From: Zygnema cylindricum
Lineage: Eukaryota > Streptophyta > Zygnematophyceae > Zygnematales > Zygnemataceae
Length of the DNA: 40,854 bases
Assembly: GCA_037447655.1 (NCBI GenBank)
Contig: JBBHKE010000654.1
Location: 1 to 40,854, forward strand
Reading direction: 5' to 3'
Shown: positions 1 through 10,097 of the stretch, piece after piece
Layout of the letters: every line of letters begins with the position of its first letter
How positions within the stretch are numbered: the stretch's first letter is position 1
Position numbers and translations under genes: made by a program
The notes under the pieces: model-generated
Database searches by the model: none
What the model was told of the DNA's origin: nothing
What the model saw: only the letters and a program-made list of their open reading frames with translations

Positions 1-1516
1 ATCCTGGGTCACTAAAAATTTCAGGCAAGTAAGAACTATCGTGCAGAATTACTTTTGCTGATAATGAATAAAATATTTCGGCCCCCACATAATTGCCTGA
101 AAATGCAGGGATGAAGGTGGCCGAATGCGCCATAACAGGCATGGGTTTCCTAGCGGAAGTTAGCAGAATGCAGATTTTACGTTCTTGGAAGTTAGAGGGC
201 ATATAAGAAAATGTCTGATCATGCATGTCAACTCCACCCCCTACACGAAATAAAACATCCTGTCCCACTAGGCATTTATAGTCACTACATTTAGTAGTGT
301 TGTGTATCGGTAAAAACGTTATCGCGATAACACCGATACCGATAGTTATCGGTTATCGAACGGTCAGAGCTACCGATATATTTGTACTTTCTGTACTTTC
401 TGTCCGTAGTACACGTGGCAAGTTTCCAATGGATCCCAAGGAAGAAAGGGACAAGTCATAACGTTGGATGTGAAAGGTACATCTTTATATCTGGGGCCGT
501 ACTAAAGTCGTACATATCTTATGCCGGCTACTGTACTTTCGGCCTGTACAAATGATCTGATTGGTAGGCACCTCGGTACGTTTATTTTTGTTTACGATTT
601 ACATGTATGATTGGACGTACATTTATATGTACGGTCCGTACATATATTTCCGTACCGATATATCGATTATCGGCTACCCGAAAAAAAGCCCATATCGGTT
701 CTCGGCAAATCCTTACCGATACACAACACTAACATTTAGTGACCAGAGCGTGAACCAAGATCTCAGCAAAGTATGTGGCAGTTCCGTTCTGGAACCTGAA
801 AACGAGCGGTTCCCTAGTGATTCCTATGACTGACTCGGTTGTACTCGCTAATGTTAACAAGCGAGTAGAAGTGGATTGAAACTTGTCGGAGTTAGACCAA
901 GCTTAAGTGCAAAGCTAGAGCCTAATATCACCGACTTTGTGCCCGTATCCATGAGGGGCAGGGATGGAGCAATACCATTGATCAGCAATGATCCCTTCCC
1001 GTTATCCAAAAAATTGATGTGAGGGTCGAGAGAATTTCGCTCCTCTATGGAAATAAGCTGAATAGCAGCAATATTTTTGTGCAGCTACAGTGTTTGTAAA
1101 GCGGCAGCTGCAGTTGAGCTATCGAAGGGAAAAGAGAGTTTTGGAGTTTCAAAAATCATAGTGGAAAGAATGCACAAACGTTCTTTCACGCGATGTGCTT
1201 CATGTATGGTTCAATCCACTATGTTGAGAGCTTCAGCCGCGATGGCTGTAGCGGTTTCAGGCAAGGGAGGAGAAGGATCTTTCGTAAATGACAACGGAGT
1301 ACGTGTGCTAGGAGTTTTACCGTCACTGTTATGATCGGTCGAACCTTTATCGAACATAGCTTCTGGTTGTTGGACGGTGGAATCTCGTAAGATTCGACCT
1401 GCCAACGTGGGCATGTGTACAACGATAGCCATGCCTGTAAATTGTGGCTTCATTTGAGCCATGAAGGTTGCAAATTGCTCTTTCATCATGACCGCAATTT
1501 GCTCTTGCGTTTCCAA
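1..1516 (-). pseudogene. Retrotransposon protease region and pol N-terminus, split by a MITE
   Basis: The Gag frame continues through a Gln/Met/Pro-rich spacer (1516-1211) with stops before and after it, then reaches L-M-D-T-G-T-K-S at about 932-955. Here D-T-G (941-949) is the retropepsin catalytic triplet, followed by the hydrophobic F-A-L-K-L-G-L segment seen after the active site in Ty3-type proteases. A frameshift near 855-875 leads into an open frame reading V-I-G-I-T-R-E-P. With the MITE at 295-731 and one 8-bp duplicate removed, that frame runs on as DYKCLVGQDVLF, matching the C-terminal ILGxDFL-like strand of retropepsins, and stays open to position 1. The frame upstream of the protease has about six stops. 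Function is inferred from motif order. Confidence 0.6.
295..731. mobile_element. hAT-like MITE, family 1, copy A
   Basis: This is a 437-bp non-coding element with perfect 19-bp terminal inverted repeats (TAGTGTTGTGTATCGGTAA at 295-313 and its reverse complement at 713-731). It is flanked by an identical 8-bp duplication ACATTTAG (287-294 and 732-739). An 8-bp duplication plus a T-A-G-T-G terminus fits the hAT superfamily consensus (YARNG). The interior is rich in CGAT/ATCG and GTAC motifs, and no transposase frame is present, so the element would depend on a transposase supplied elsewhere. Copies B (11458-11906) and C (32005-32855) share the subterminal motif TTATCGGTTATCGAACGG (346-363 here). 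The target was the protease domain of the Ty3-like element. Confidence 0.88.
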
Positions 1517-1678
1517 ATGTTCTCTATCTCTTCGAGATACCTTAGGTGGAGTGGTGTCTTTTTACGGTTCTTTAACCGGTTGAACTGGTCTTGCGGATCG
1601 AGCGGGAATGCCACACTCTTAATTTGGTTTGATAAAAGAATTCTGGGTTCTTTATATGACATTGTTGGACATAATGTC

Positions 1679-2955
1679 CTATTTGCTTGCAATGTGTACA
1701 GGTAGCAGTTTGTTTGGACACATTCGGGCATCATGACCTGTTTTCCCACATCGAAAACATAATCTATTTTCGGGAGCAACTGGTGGGGTTCCCATAGCCG
1801 CGACTTTAGGAGGTCGGTTGTTAGGACGAGGATTGTTCCATGGTGGAACAATCAGTTCTTTTGGGACCGCTTTAGGGCAGTCATGGGCTTCCCACTAACA
1901 ATTTTGCATTTCGTATTCCACGGCATGCTGGGCGGCTTGGTCGAAAGTGAACTTCAAGCCGTAGGTTTGAGGCAAGTGACTCTCGATAAATTTCTTAGAC
2001 TGACTCGGAAACTGTCCTACAAATTTTTGGACAGCTTCAGCATCCGACATTAAGTCTGGCAATGCTTCACAAAGAGCTTCCATACGAGCACGCATGGCAA
2101 GGGCGGTCTCTTTTGATTTCTGTTCAAAGTTCATCAACTCGCGAACTTGGTCACGGTTTTGCATACGGTATTCCGCTTGCAACATTTCAAACATGACTGA
2201 GAGCGGATCCAGTATAGGGATCGTCATCGCTGGTCGTGCAGGGATTCCAGCACGTGCGGCTATAGCAAATTGTTGCGGTATTTCCGCAACTGCTGCTGTA
2301 ATAACATCGTCGTTGAGATCAAGGACTTCCGCGATAGCTGATTGATAAGGAATTTCAAGTTGTCCTATAATAGCAAGACTCCCAGCGAAAGCTGGAGAAA
2401 ACTCTGTCATCGCAAGTACGGAATCATACTTGCGGGAAAAAAAAGTAAGGGGCGAACCGCGAAGGTAACGGCCAAAAAGAGAGGAAGCAACCCGTAGGTC
2501 AATCCGATCTTGGTACCGGAATGCAAGATCGCGCATTTCGGTGTCGAATAACATACGGAAATGAGATATGGTCATTTTGTCCTTCATTCTTGAAATATAG
2601 AAATGAAGCCGGCCCCCCCCCCCTCGGATGTGGAAGCCATTTCCAATAATGGAATGATTGGGGCTAATAATGAATTTGTAATTTGTGGAAACCAAAAAGA
2701 TAATGAATTGGAATCCGACCCGTCAAGGGAATCGTGGTCAGATTCTTCCTCGAAAAATGTGGAAGAGACTGATGATAAAGAAGATACTGAGGTGAGAGAT
2801 GATCAAACTGAAAGAGAAATTTGACCTGATATATTAGGGAAATGATGGTCCGAAAGACGAGGTAAGTTTGATGGTCCTAATTCTGTGGGTCTAAACGAGG
2901 CCGACGATCGGGTGGTTCTGAAATGATAATCGAGATTATCCCAATCGGTGGGCAT
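1679..2955 (-). pseudogene. Retrotransposon Gag (degenerate)
   Basis: A minus-strand ATG at 2953-2955 opens a frame starting MPTDWDNLDYHF. It meets a TGA at 2803-2805, then continues as a Ser/Asp-rich stretch to a run of 11 C (2613-2623). There the frame must slip by one base to enter the long open Gag core (to 1895). The core has the usual helical character (for example the ELMNFEQKSKETALAMRAR region). An in-frame TAG at 1895-1897 separates it from a basic linker and an intact CX2CX4HX4C knuckle (C-F-R-C-G-K-T-G-H-D-A-R-M-C, 1718-1759). The frame closes with TAG at 1679-1681. Gag packages the element RNA in a cytoplasmic particle. The C-run slip could be a real mutation or an assembly error. 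Confidence 0.65.
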
Positions 2956-3520
2956 AAAAATGATATAACCAAATGAGGACCAGATAGCAAAATCGATCTA
3001 TACGAGATGTTTCAAATGCTAGACAACACCACTCACTTGTCCAATCAGCCAATCAATATCTAACAGGACCTCGATGGCCAGATCTTATCAGGAAGCCGTA
3101 TTACCGAAACCTTATACCTTGCAAACAAAGGGGCAAGGCCGAAAGACCAGATCTATAAATGCAAATAACTTATTATCAAAGCACTCACAAGTGCAGATCT
3201 AAAGCGGCACAATCCACAAAGGAACTAACCAATGCCACCAACGGCAAGATCTAAGGAAGAAATCCAACACCAAGCAAAGCAAACTCAGCCAAAGCCAAAC
3301 TCAGCCAAGGCCACAGGGCCACAGCAAGCATAGAAAGCTGGAAAAATGTAATGCTCAGTATGAGTGGATTCGAGCAAATCCACTCCAATCTCGTCCCCTC
3401 TAACGATCAGCCAACTATCCTAACACGCTCATGCACTCGCAAAGCATTGCGATACTTACAAAGCACCGTTAACAATCTGGTGATTGTCAACCGTAAACTG
3501 CGGTTGATCGGTACAACCGG

Positions 3521-3572
3521 GGTTTTGCCAAACTCCCAAATTGAACGGTTTTGCCAAACTCCCAAATCGAAT
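3521..3572. repeat. 26-bp direct duplication
   Basis: Two adjacent 26-bp units starting GGTTTTGCCAAACTCCCAAA (3521-3546 and 3547-3572) differ at only two positions. It is a simple local tandem duplication with no visible function. Confidence 0.9.
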
Positions 3573-3864
3573 CTTTTCCAAGTCCGATCCTCTCCAAATG
3601 TGATAGTCCAACGTTCGATATGTGGGTTAGGATACAAGTGAGAAAGAAACACACCCACACGCGAAATCAGTTAGAGTGGTAAATAGAGGCACTAACACAG
3701 TAGAATATCTAAGAGATTTGCAACACGTTTAGACAATGTGCAAAATTGGTAAACGAATGTGTTGAAATTGAGAGAGATGTGCAAAAAAATTGAGAAATGT
3801 GGATAGATTTCGACTAGATGTACATAAATTTCAAGCAATGTGGATAAATCTGCTAAAAATATGT

Positions 3865-3904
3865 AGAAATTGCGTCAATTATGCAGAAATTGCGGCAATT
3901 ATGC
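3865..3904. repeat. 20-bp direct duplication in an A-rich tract
   Basis: AGAAATTGCGTCAATTATGC (3865-3884) is followed directly by a copy with one change, T to G (3885-3904). The surrounding 3690-3910 is built from looser variants of the same words (AAATTG, AATGTG, ATGCA), suggesting an old, decayed minisatellite. Confidence 0.8.
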
Positions 3905-3954
3905 AAAAAATGGTAAAAAATGTCCGAAAAATACAAGAAATTAGAGAAATTTAG

Positions 3955-4036
3955 GGTTGATGTACATCAATGTCCACTAATGTGACCCAATGTCCAACAA
4001 TGTATGATCAAAGTGACACAATGCTAACCAATGTCA
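3955..4036. repeat. Degenerate AATGTCC-type short repeat
   Basis: The word AATGT(C/G) recurs roughly every 10-11 bases (aatgtccact, aatgtgaccc, aatgtccaac, aatgtatg, then looser copies). This looks like a degenerate short-period tandem repeat. Confidence 0.6.
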
Positions 4037-5092
4037 AAAAATTATACATATTTTTGATTTTTGATTTTTTTTTTCTTTTTGAATAACCGAAACTGAAAAA
4101 ACAAAATGAATTGAATATAACAATAGAGAGTGAGACGACAATTTTCAAGTGCAGGAATACTAAGCCGATGGATGACCATTAGGCCCCACGGTCTATTTAT
4201 ATTCTTTGCACGAGTTATCCTATCAAAGACTATCTGAATTTAGACTTAAAGATAATAAATCAAAATAGAAACAACCGAGACGGAAAACAAAAACTGAAAA
4301 CGACAATATCCAAAACAAATATGAGGTTTGAGATAACCAAACTCAAAAGATACGCATAAGCCAAATAGAAATAAAGACACAATCACAAGAAATAAAAACA
4401 ACAAAATGATATTCCAACATGCAACTTCCACACTAATTAAAGCTCAACCACAGCCGGGAAAAGAAGTTTGTGTTATGAGGACGCGATCGGAATCCACTCA
4501 AACGGACGAAAAGTGTTGAAGGGAAACCGTATAGGTCTTGGCCGAAGCGGTATATATTAAAATGTAAGGCTTTACAAGAGATTGATAATGTAATAGAAAC
4601 TAGACGCTTCACACTAAGGCAAAAAATCGCCTCTAAGTTGTCCGGACAATTTTACAAAGAAAAAGATGGTTGCACAAAATCTTCAATACTGAAAATAATA
4701 ATACTGCACTTGAAAATTGTGTGCAAGAAATAATCTAAAATCAACTAAGTACCAAGGCCTACGCCTAGCGAAAACAAGCCAATAAGAGTACAGCGTGCTA
4801 TGTAAACATTGCGTCTAGTTTGGATTCAGCCAATGGGCGGTCGGAATCCCATGCCCTATGTTAGAGAATCTATAACCTACGAATTAAAACCTTTCCTATC
4901 TACGTGTGAACGCGTGAACCTCCAAATGAGTCACGACTTAAAATAGTCCAATCGCGTAGCGTCGTCAAAACTGACATTCGGTTTGTCAATCACTCACGTC
5001 AACGGTCCAGATGTGACATTCGAACTTGGTATGTTTTTGTGTCGGCGGCCGAGGTGATCTTTCGTGCGAAACAATCTCGGTAACATTGTAAG

Positions 5093-5345
5093 TACGGACG
5101 CGATCGGTCAACTTCGTCGTCGGCCGAAATTACAGGAAAGATAAATATGTACGGTCGACGCGAACGCGACAATATGTCGTCGGCGGAAATTACGGGATAA
5201 ATAAATATGTACGGTCGACGCGATCGCGACAATACGTCGTCGGCGGAAATTACGGCGAAAAATAAATAGGTACGGTCGACGCGTACGGCGATGTAAATAT
5301 GTACGGTCGACGCGAACGCGAAATGTAAGTATGTACGGTCCTGCA
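5093..5345. repeat. CpG-rich 60-bp tandem repeat with shorter trailing units
   Basis: Three units of 60 bp line up at 5101-5160, 5161-5220 and 5221-5280, each with GTCGTCGGCGGAAATTAC and GTACGGTCGACGCGA. Two shorter units then keep only the GTACGGTCGACGCG part and a final ATGTACGGTC at 5332-5341. The array is much richer in CpG than its surroundings. Because 60 is a multiple of 3, the minus strand stays open for 162 codons (4999-5487) and encodes a 20-residue repeat (VISADDxLSRSRRPYIF). No known domain is recognised in it. The ATGTACGGTC word also occurs in MITE copy A (627-636). Confidence 0.85.
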
Positions 5346-5487
5346 AAACCCAAATAACACACAAACACAAATTAGTGTGGCGGATTCCCGTCCTAATACC
5401 TAAATTTAAACAAGGAAAGTGGCCGACGAGATGCGGCATGACACACATGTGAGTTGAAAAATGAGGCAGATACTTATATGTCGACAT

Positions 5488-6226
5488 TTAATTATAGCTT
5501 GTTGTAATATCATCTCAGAGAGGTTTTGGCATGAAAGCGAAAAGAATTATTAGAATGTTCTTTAATTATATTCTCAAGAATGACAAAATCTGAATATTCT
5601 TTTTTTGTTAAGAGAGGAACAGGATGTAAGAAATAGTAATCACGCAAAAGGAGACAAAAACAAAGACAAAAAGAAACAATCATGTTGCATGATGTTCATA
5701 ACTGAAAGAAGGTTGTTGTTTTAGACATGTATATTATTAATACATCTACAAGCTAACAAAAAATAAAACAGCAATGGTATTTTCCAACTCAAAACTTGCA
5801 CATCTTTGACCCAAAAAAAAAACAATAAAGTCAGAAAGGAAAAAATTTCAAGCATTATCAAACAGACAGGTTGGAGCGAAAATTTAATGAAAACACGATG
5901 CCAAAAAAAAATACATACATTACGTTGTAAAACTGGGACGTATCAACTAAACTCTCCTCAAAGAACCCATTTTGAGACAAAAAAAAACAAAAACAACAAC
6001 AGAAATGCAGACACGGCATCCAAAACAGAAATAAAAAGCGAAGGATTGTAAAAATATTAACAAGGAAACAGGAAGGAAAATACAATCAGAGACATACAAA
6101 GTATACATAGGAGAAAAAAAACGGGAAAGTTAAAGACAGTGAAGTATCTAACAAAATAGCCCTTCACTCTCCCTATGCCCTCCCTCTCCCTCTTCCTCTC
6201 CCTCACCCTCTCTTTCCGTTAGTTTT
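5488..6226. other. Intergenic, A-rich then CT-rich; no gene seen
   Basis: 5500-6130 is A-rich on the + strand with poly-A runs and no credible coding frame. 6165-6217 is a pyrimidine tract of CTCCCT-type words ending at the copia target site GTTTT (6222-6226). Confidence 0.6.
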
Positions 6227-6830
6227 TGTTAGGATTGCAATGTGGAATTTAAGTGTTAATGTTGGTTCGCTTTTAGTGTGGGTCAGTTTTGTCGCGCGTC
6301 ACGTCACGTGTTTTGTTTCGTTTCATTAGTACTTTTGGTTTCGTTTGATTAAGTGTGAACGTTTGGTTTTTTTCGTTTGTATGCGGGTCTTCTAGTACTT
6401 TCGGTTCGTGCGTGTACGTCTAGAAGTTTCGTTTCGTGTAAATTACGTTATACTTAAAGTACGGTATTTTTAGATATTTCGTTTCACAAATTTTCAGTTT
6501 GCGTCGTACTCTATTTTGCGTCCAGGTACATGTGACGCTTCTAGAATTAGATTTCTAGATGTAATCTGGCGACTAAATTAAAATGACAGCTAGTGAGGGA
6601 TTAGGTAACAACTAAGAAACAACTAAGGGGAAATTAAGGAGAAACTATTGTAGAACTAATGTATGAGAATTAATGTAAGAATTTATTTTCTGAATTTTGT
6701 ATTGTCTCTATCTATGTTCGTGAGGATTTAATGTATGTGAGCTGGTTGATATTTGATGTGAGTTAAATTCGCTTCCGCATTGTAATTTGTCAATTTTTTG
6801 CGAATTCCGCTTGTGTTTTCGATCATTTCA
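6227..6830 (+). repeat. Left LTR of the copia element
   Basis: This 604-bp repeat starts TGTTAGGATTGCAATGTGG and ends GATCATTTCA. It pairs with 10098-10699. By eye the first ~290 bp differ from the right LTR at about 37 positions (counting indel bases), while the last ~310 bp differ at only 4. It would contain the element promoter, but no TATA box could be assigned with confidence. Confidence 0.93.
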
Positions 6831-6832
6831 AT

Positions 6833-6844
6833 TGGTATCGGAGC
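6833..6844 (+). other. Primer-binding site, initiator tRNA-Met type
   Basis: TGGTATCGGAGC, two bases after the left LTR, matches the usual plant copia primer site TGGTATCAGAGC in 11 of 12 positions. It would pair with the 3' end of initiator tRNA-Met to start minus-strand cDNA. Confidence 0.88.
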
Positions 6845-6880
6845 AGGTTAGCACCACATTGAGGATTTAGTGAGTTAGGT

Positions 6881-8278
6881 GTGGGAGGGAAGAAAAAGAA
6901 GAACACACCCTCTCCATCCGGACCGAGGATGCCTATAGGGACCTCGGGAACTCCGCCGACACCCGAGCCATCTATTCGGGGTCCGAGCGAACGAGAATTC
7001 AGTTTCGGTGAAGGAATTGCGCCAAAGTTAAAGGAGTCATTGCCAGCTAAACCCTTCGGATTGGATCAACCTGAAGAGAAGGAAAGTTATGACATTAGGT
7101 TAGATAGCGATACTTATAACGAGTGGGAGAAATTTATGAAAGAGAAGGATAAAAAGGTGAAAAATGAAAATGTTTTGGTGAAAGAGGAATCCGAGGGCAG
7201 CTCTAGCTCTAGTTCTAGTAGCAGCTCAGATAATTCGGATGATGATGAAAATATATAAGAAAAAGAAAAAGAAAAAGATAGAAGAGGATTTTGATTTTGA
7301 TAGTGAGTTGGAAGGAGAAGAAGAATTTCGAATGGGAGGCAAACCGGTTATCTTTGACGGATTGAACTACGCTATTTGGAAGAAGAACATGAGAGCGAGT
7401 CTCATCTTGAAGAAGTTATGGAAGATCGTCAACAGCAAGGAGAAAATGCCAAAAGATCCCAAAGCGCAAAATTTGTGGAGAATGAAAGATATGGCTGCCA
7501 TGAATGGATTGATTCAAAGTTGTACCGGATCGGTCCATGATTATTTTCTTATTCATAATATCGCACATAAATGTTGGCAAGCGTTAGAAAATCATTTTGA
7601 GAAAGGAGTCAAAGATAAGTCAAATTATGTGTTCAATGATTTCATTAAGTTTAAATTTAAGCATAATGAGTCAATAGATGATGGAGTCAAAAGATTTTAT
7701 ATTTTGTTGGAGCAATTGAGTAGTCTTGGTAAAATTGTACCCGAAAATGAAAAGTTACAAGTGTTCTTAGAGGGATTGCCCGAAAGATATTCTAGTGAAA
7801 TAATTCAATCTAAACGGAAGGCTACACTTGAGTATGCGGTGAATTATTTGAAGTCCATTGAGAAGTCTAGAGAGAGAGTGTAGGTAGAGGTTTTGAAAGT
7901 AGTGGAATCCATAATGTAAATATCTCGGATTCCCCGGATCTAAATTTGTTCCGAGGAAGAGGGGGTATTAGAGGAAATTTTAGAGGAAGAGGTAGAGGAA
8001 GAAGTCAAAATGTTGGATTTAGTAGAAGTCAATTTGAAAAATCTAACACCTCTAACGTGACTTGTTTCAAATGTGATAAGATTGGGCATTTTGCAGCCGA
8101 GAGCCCGGATAAAGAGAAGAGATGCAATATTTTCCATAAGTGGGGACATGTGAGCTCTCATTGTTTCCAACGAGAAGGCGAAAATTCTTCCTTTTATGAC
8201 AATCGAGGAAATGGACGAGGACATGGTCGAGGACGCCGACGCGGTCGTGGCCAATTAAGAGGATCCGGTTATCAATGA
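6881..8278 (+). pseudogene. Copia Gag (frameshifted)
   Basis: The first frame begins at a GTG (6881) in a context (GTG GGA GGG AAG) that probably was ATG; the next in-frame ATG is at 6929. It encodes a Pro/Glu-rich stretch ending in a Ser run and stops at 7258. A frame change near 7225-7260 gives the core Gag_2/UBN2-type domain (7333-7883: FDGLNYAIWKKNM, then LEGLPERY). A second shift in the (AG)n run at about 7866-7879 returns to the first frame, which carries an Arg/Gly-rich RNA-binding part and two knuckles. Each knuckle has lost one ligand: the first ends S instead of C (C-F-K-C...H...S), and the second has F for its second C (C-N-I-F-H...H...C). A TGA closes it at 8276-8278. Confidence 0.85.
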
Positions 8279-10088
8279 AACTATTCGGAGTTTGAAAAAG
8301 ACTTTGAGGAGCGATATTACAATTTGACTATTTTATTGGACGAGAAAACCGGAGCAATTTTGAATTCGGCTTCTAGTAATCATTGTGTAAAAGATTGGAT
8401 TATTGATACCGGCGCAACTCATCATGTGTGTACAGATTTAAGTTTATTTTCGGATACAAAGAAGCTTACGGTTCCAAAGAATGTCACGGTTGCAAGTGGA
8501 CATGTGATTCTGGTGGACACGGTTGGAACGATCCGAATTGATTTACCGGTGAGAGATAAATTTGGAAATTTTAGAGTGCATAAAGCTAAGTTGAATGATG
8601 CTTTGTTCATTCCTAATGGAGTGGTGAATTTGGTTAGTGTTCCTCAAATTCAAAAGGCCGGAGGTAGAGTTATTTCTTTGGAGGATTTTAGAATCATGAT
8701 TAAAAGTAGGGAAGGTATTCAAATTGGGGAAGGATTTGTGTCGGATAATTTGGTTAGTAAGTTAATTTGGAAACAGCCTTCTAAAGAGGAATCTTCTATG
8801 CTTTCCGTGGAGATGGAGAAAGGTGACCTTAGCCTTTGGTATCATCGGTTATGCCACACTTTGGAGGGAAATATTAAAAGGATGATTAAGAATTCTTCGG
8901 TAAGAGGTTTGGAATTGGCGACCGGAGAAAAGGTGAATGGATGTAATGGTTGTAACAAGGGGAAGCAAATGAGATAACGGCATCATGACAAAAGTGTAAA
9001 ATTTAGAGCGAGTCAACCTTTGGAACTTGTTCATGTGGATCTATGTGGACCTATTAGACCGAGGAGTCTTGGGGGAAATAGATATATTTTTGTGATTGTT
9101 TATAATTTTTCCCGAAAGAGTTGGGTGTATCTTTTGAAAAGGAAGTCAGAGGCTTTGGATTATTTTAAGAAGTTTGTTGTGATGGTTGAAAGGGAAACAG
9201 ACAGGAAATTGAAAGTTGTGAGGTCAGATAATGGTGGAGAATTTATCGCATTTAAAGAGTTTTGTGAGGAGCGGGGAATCAACTAACAATTTACCGCCGC
9301 TTATTCACCTGAGTCTAATGGAGTGGCCGAGAGGAAAAACAGGACGTTGCAAGAAATGGTGCGTGCGATGCTTCATAGCACGAAGCACAATGTTTCACTT
9401 TGGGGAGAAGCCATAGTCACGGCAAACTATGTCTGTAATCGAAGATTGACTTCAATTTCTAGAGAAAAGACGCCTCAAAGAACTTTGGAGTGGACGGGTT
9501 TCATCCGTACGACATTTAAGAATTTGGGGTTGTCGGGCGACCGTATATATTGACTGAAACAAACGAACCGGCAAGTTTAGTCCACGATGTTGGAGTGGAA
9601 TTTTCGTCGGATATAGTGCAAATTTGAATCAGTACCGAATTTTCAATCCTGTGACGCGAAACGTAGTGGAGTCACGGAATGTTAACTTCCACGAGAATTT
9701 CAAGGCGGCCATGGAATATTCGAACGGCAAAGAGCGGAGCTTGGATTATGAAGAAGAAAACAGTTTGGAGGAGTTCAAAGTGGCGGATTCCTCGGATGAG
9801 GAAAACGATTATTGTGAGACTCCAAAATGAAAACCGAAATTTGGTAAAGTTTCAAATTTTGACAATTTTGATTTGGAATCCACTTTGAGTGATGATAAGT
9901 CTGAGAGTTCAAAATTATATTTGAAAAGTCAAAATAGTGAAAAGAGTTTGCCATCAATTTCTGAAAAGAGTGAAAAGAATGAAATGGAAGAAGAGGTGGT
10001 TGTTAGGAGGAGTAATCGAGAGAATAAGGGAAAAGCACCTGAGCGATTAAGTTTTCAAATGAAAGCTACTGATAAATCCTCACATTGA
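8279..10088 (+). pseudogene. Copia Pol fragment: protease, integrase and tail, no RT
   Basis: In the same frame as the Gag C-terminus comes the aspartic protease motif W-I-I-D-T-G-A-T (active-site triplet 8405-8413). Next is the GAG-pre-integrase/HHCC finger (W-Y-H-R-L-C-H near 8838 and C-N-G-C near 8950), an in-frame TAA (8975-8977) and the integrase core. The core acidic residues are D in HVDLCGP (9038-9040), D in SDNGGEF (9227-9229) and E in NGVAERKN (9329-9331). The second D and the E are separated by 33 residues, one of them a TAA stop (9284-9286), against 35 in typical copia integrases. A frameshift near 9508-9515 leads to the FVGYSANLNQYRIFNP segment; further TGAs sit at 9555-9557 and 9828-9830. 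The acidic tail ends RRSNRENKGKAPERL and stops at 10088, where RT should begin. Confidence 0.88.
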
Positions 10089-10097
10089 GAGGGGGAA
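10087..10097 (+). other. Polypurine tract of the copia element
   Basis: GAGAGGGGGAA lies immediately before the right LTR, where plus-strand DNA synthesis is primed. It is intact, overlaps the last stop codon of the pol remnant, and confirms the LTR boundary. Confidence 0.85.

Larger units (their letters stand above)
1..2955 (-). mobile_element. Ty3/gypsy-like LTR retrotransposon, 5' part, truncated by window edge
   Basis: Read on the minus strand, this stretch gives, in order, a Gag start, a Gag core, one CCHC zinc knuckle, a spacer, and a retropepsin with a D-T-G active site. This is the Gag-protease order of Metaviridae (Ty3/gypsy) elements. Reverse transcriptase would lie left of position 1 and is not in the window. 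Most of the Gag and spacer share one reading frame broken by scattered stops, so the copy is decayed, although the last ~140 codons before the left edge are open. A hAT-like MITE at 295-731 interrupts the protease. I could not find its 5' LTR or primer-binding site to the right of 2955. The class is inferred from domain order and the protease type. Confidence 0.7.
2956..4998. other. Intergenic, no gene recognised
   Basis: No convincing coding frame or RNA gene is visible on either strand. The 2956-3340 part should include the leader or LTR of the minus-strand retroelement, but I could not find an LTR boundary or a tRNA-complementary primer site. From about 3660 the DNA is A-rich with short degenerate repeats (listed separately). 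4040-4450 contains A/T runs, and 4450-4998 is unremarkable. Confidence 0.5.

Noticed and set aside
2603-2824. Plus-strand 73-codon acidic open frame
   Set aside because: It is the complement of the Gag N-terminal part on the minus strand, which has a start codon and joins the Gag core and knuckle.
1-10088. Reassigned stop codons (TAA/TAG = Gln, as in some green algae)
   Set aside because: All NOT1 exons are free of in-frame stops, use CAA and CAG for Gln and end in TGA; the retroelement stops include TGA as well and fit ordinary decay.
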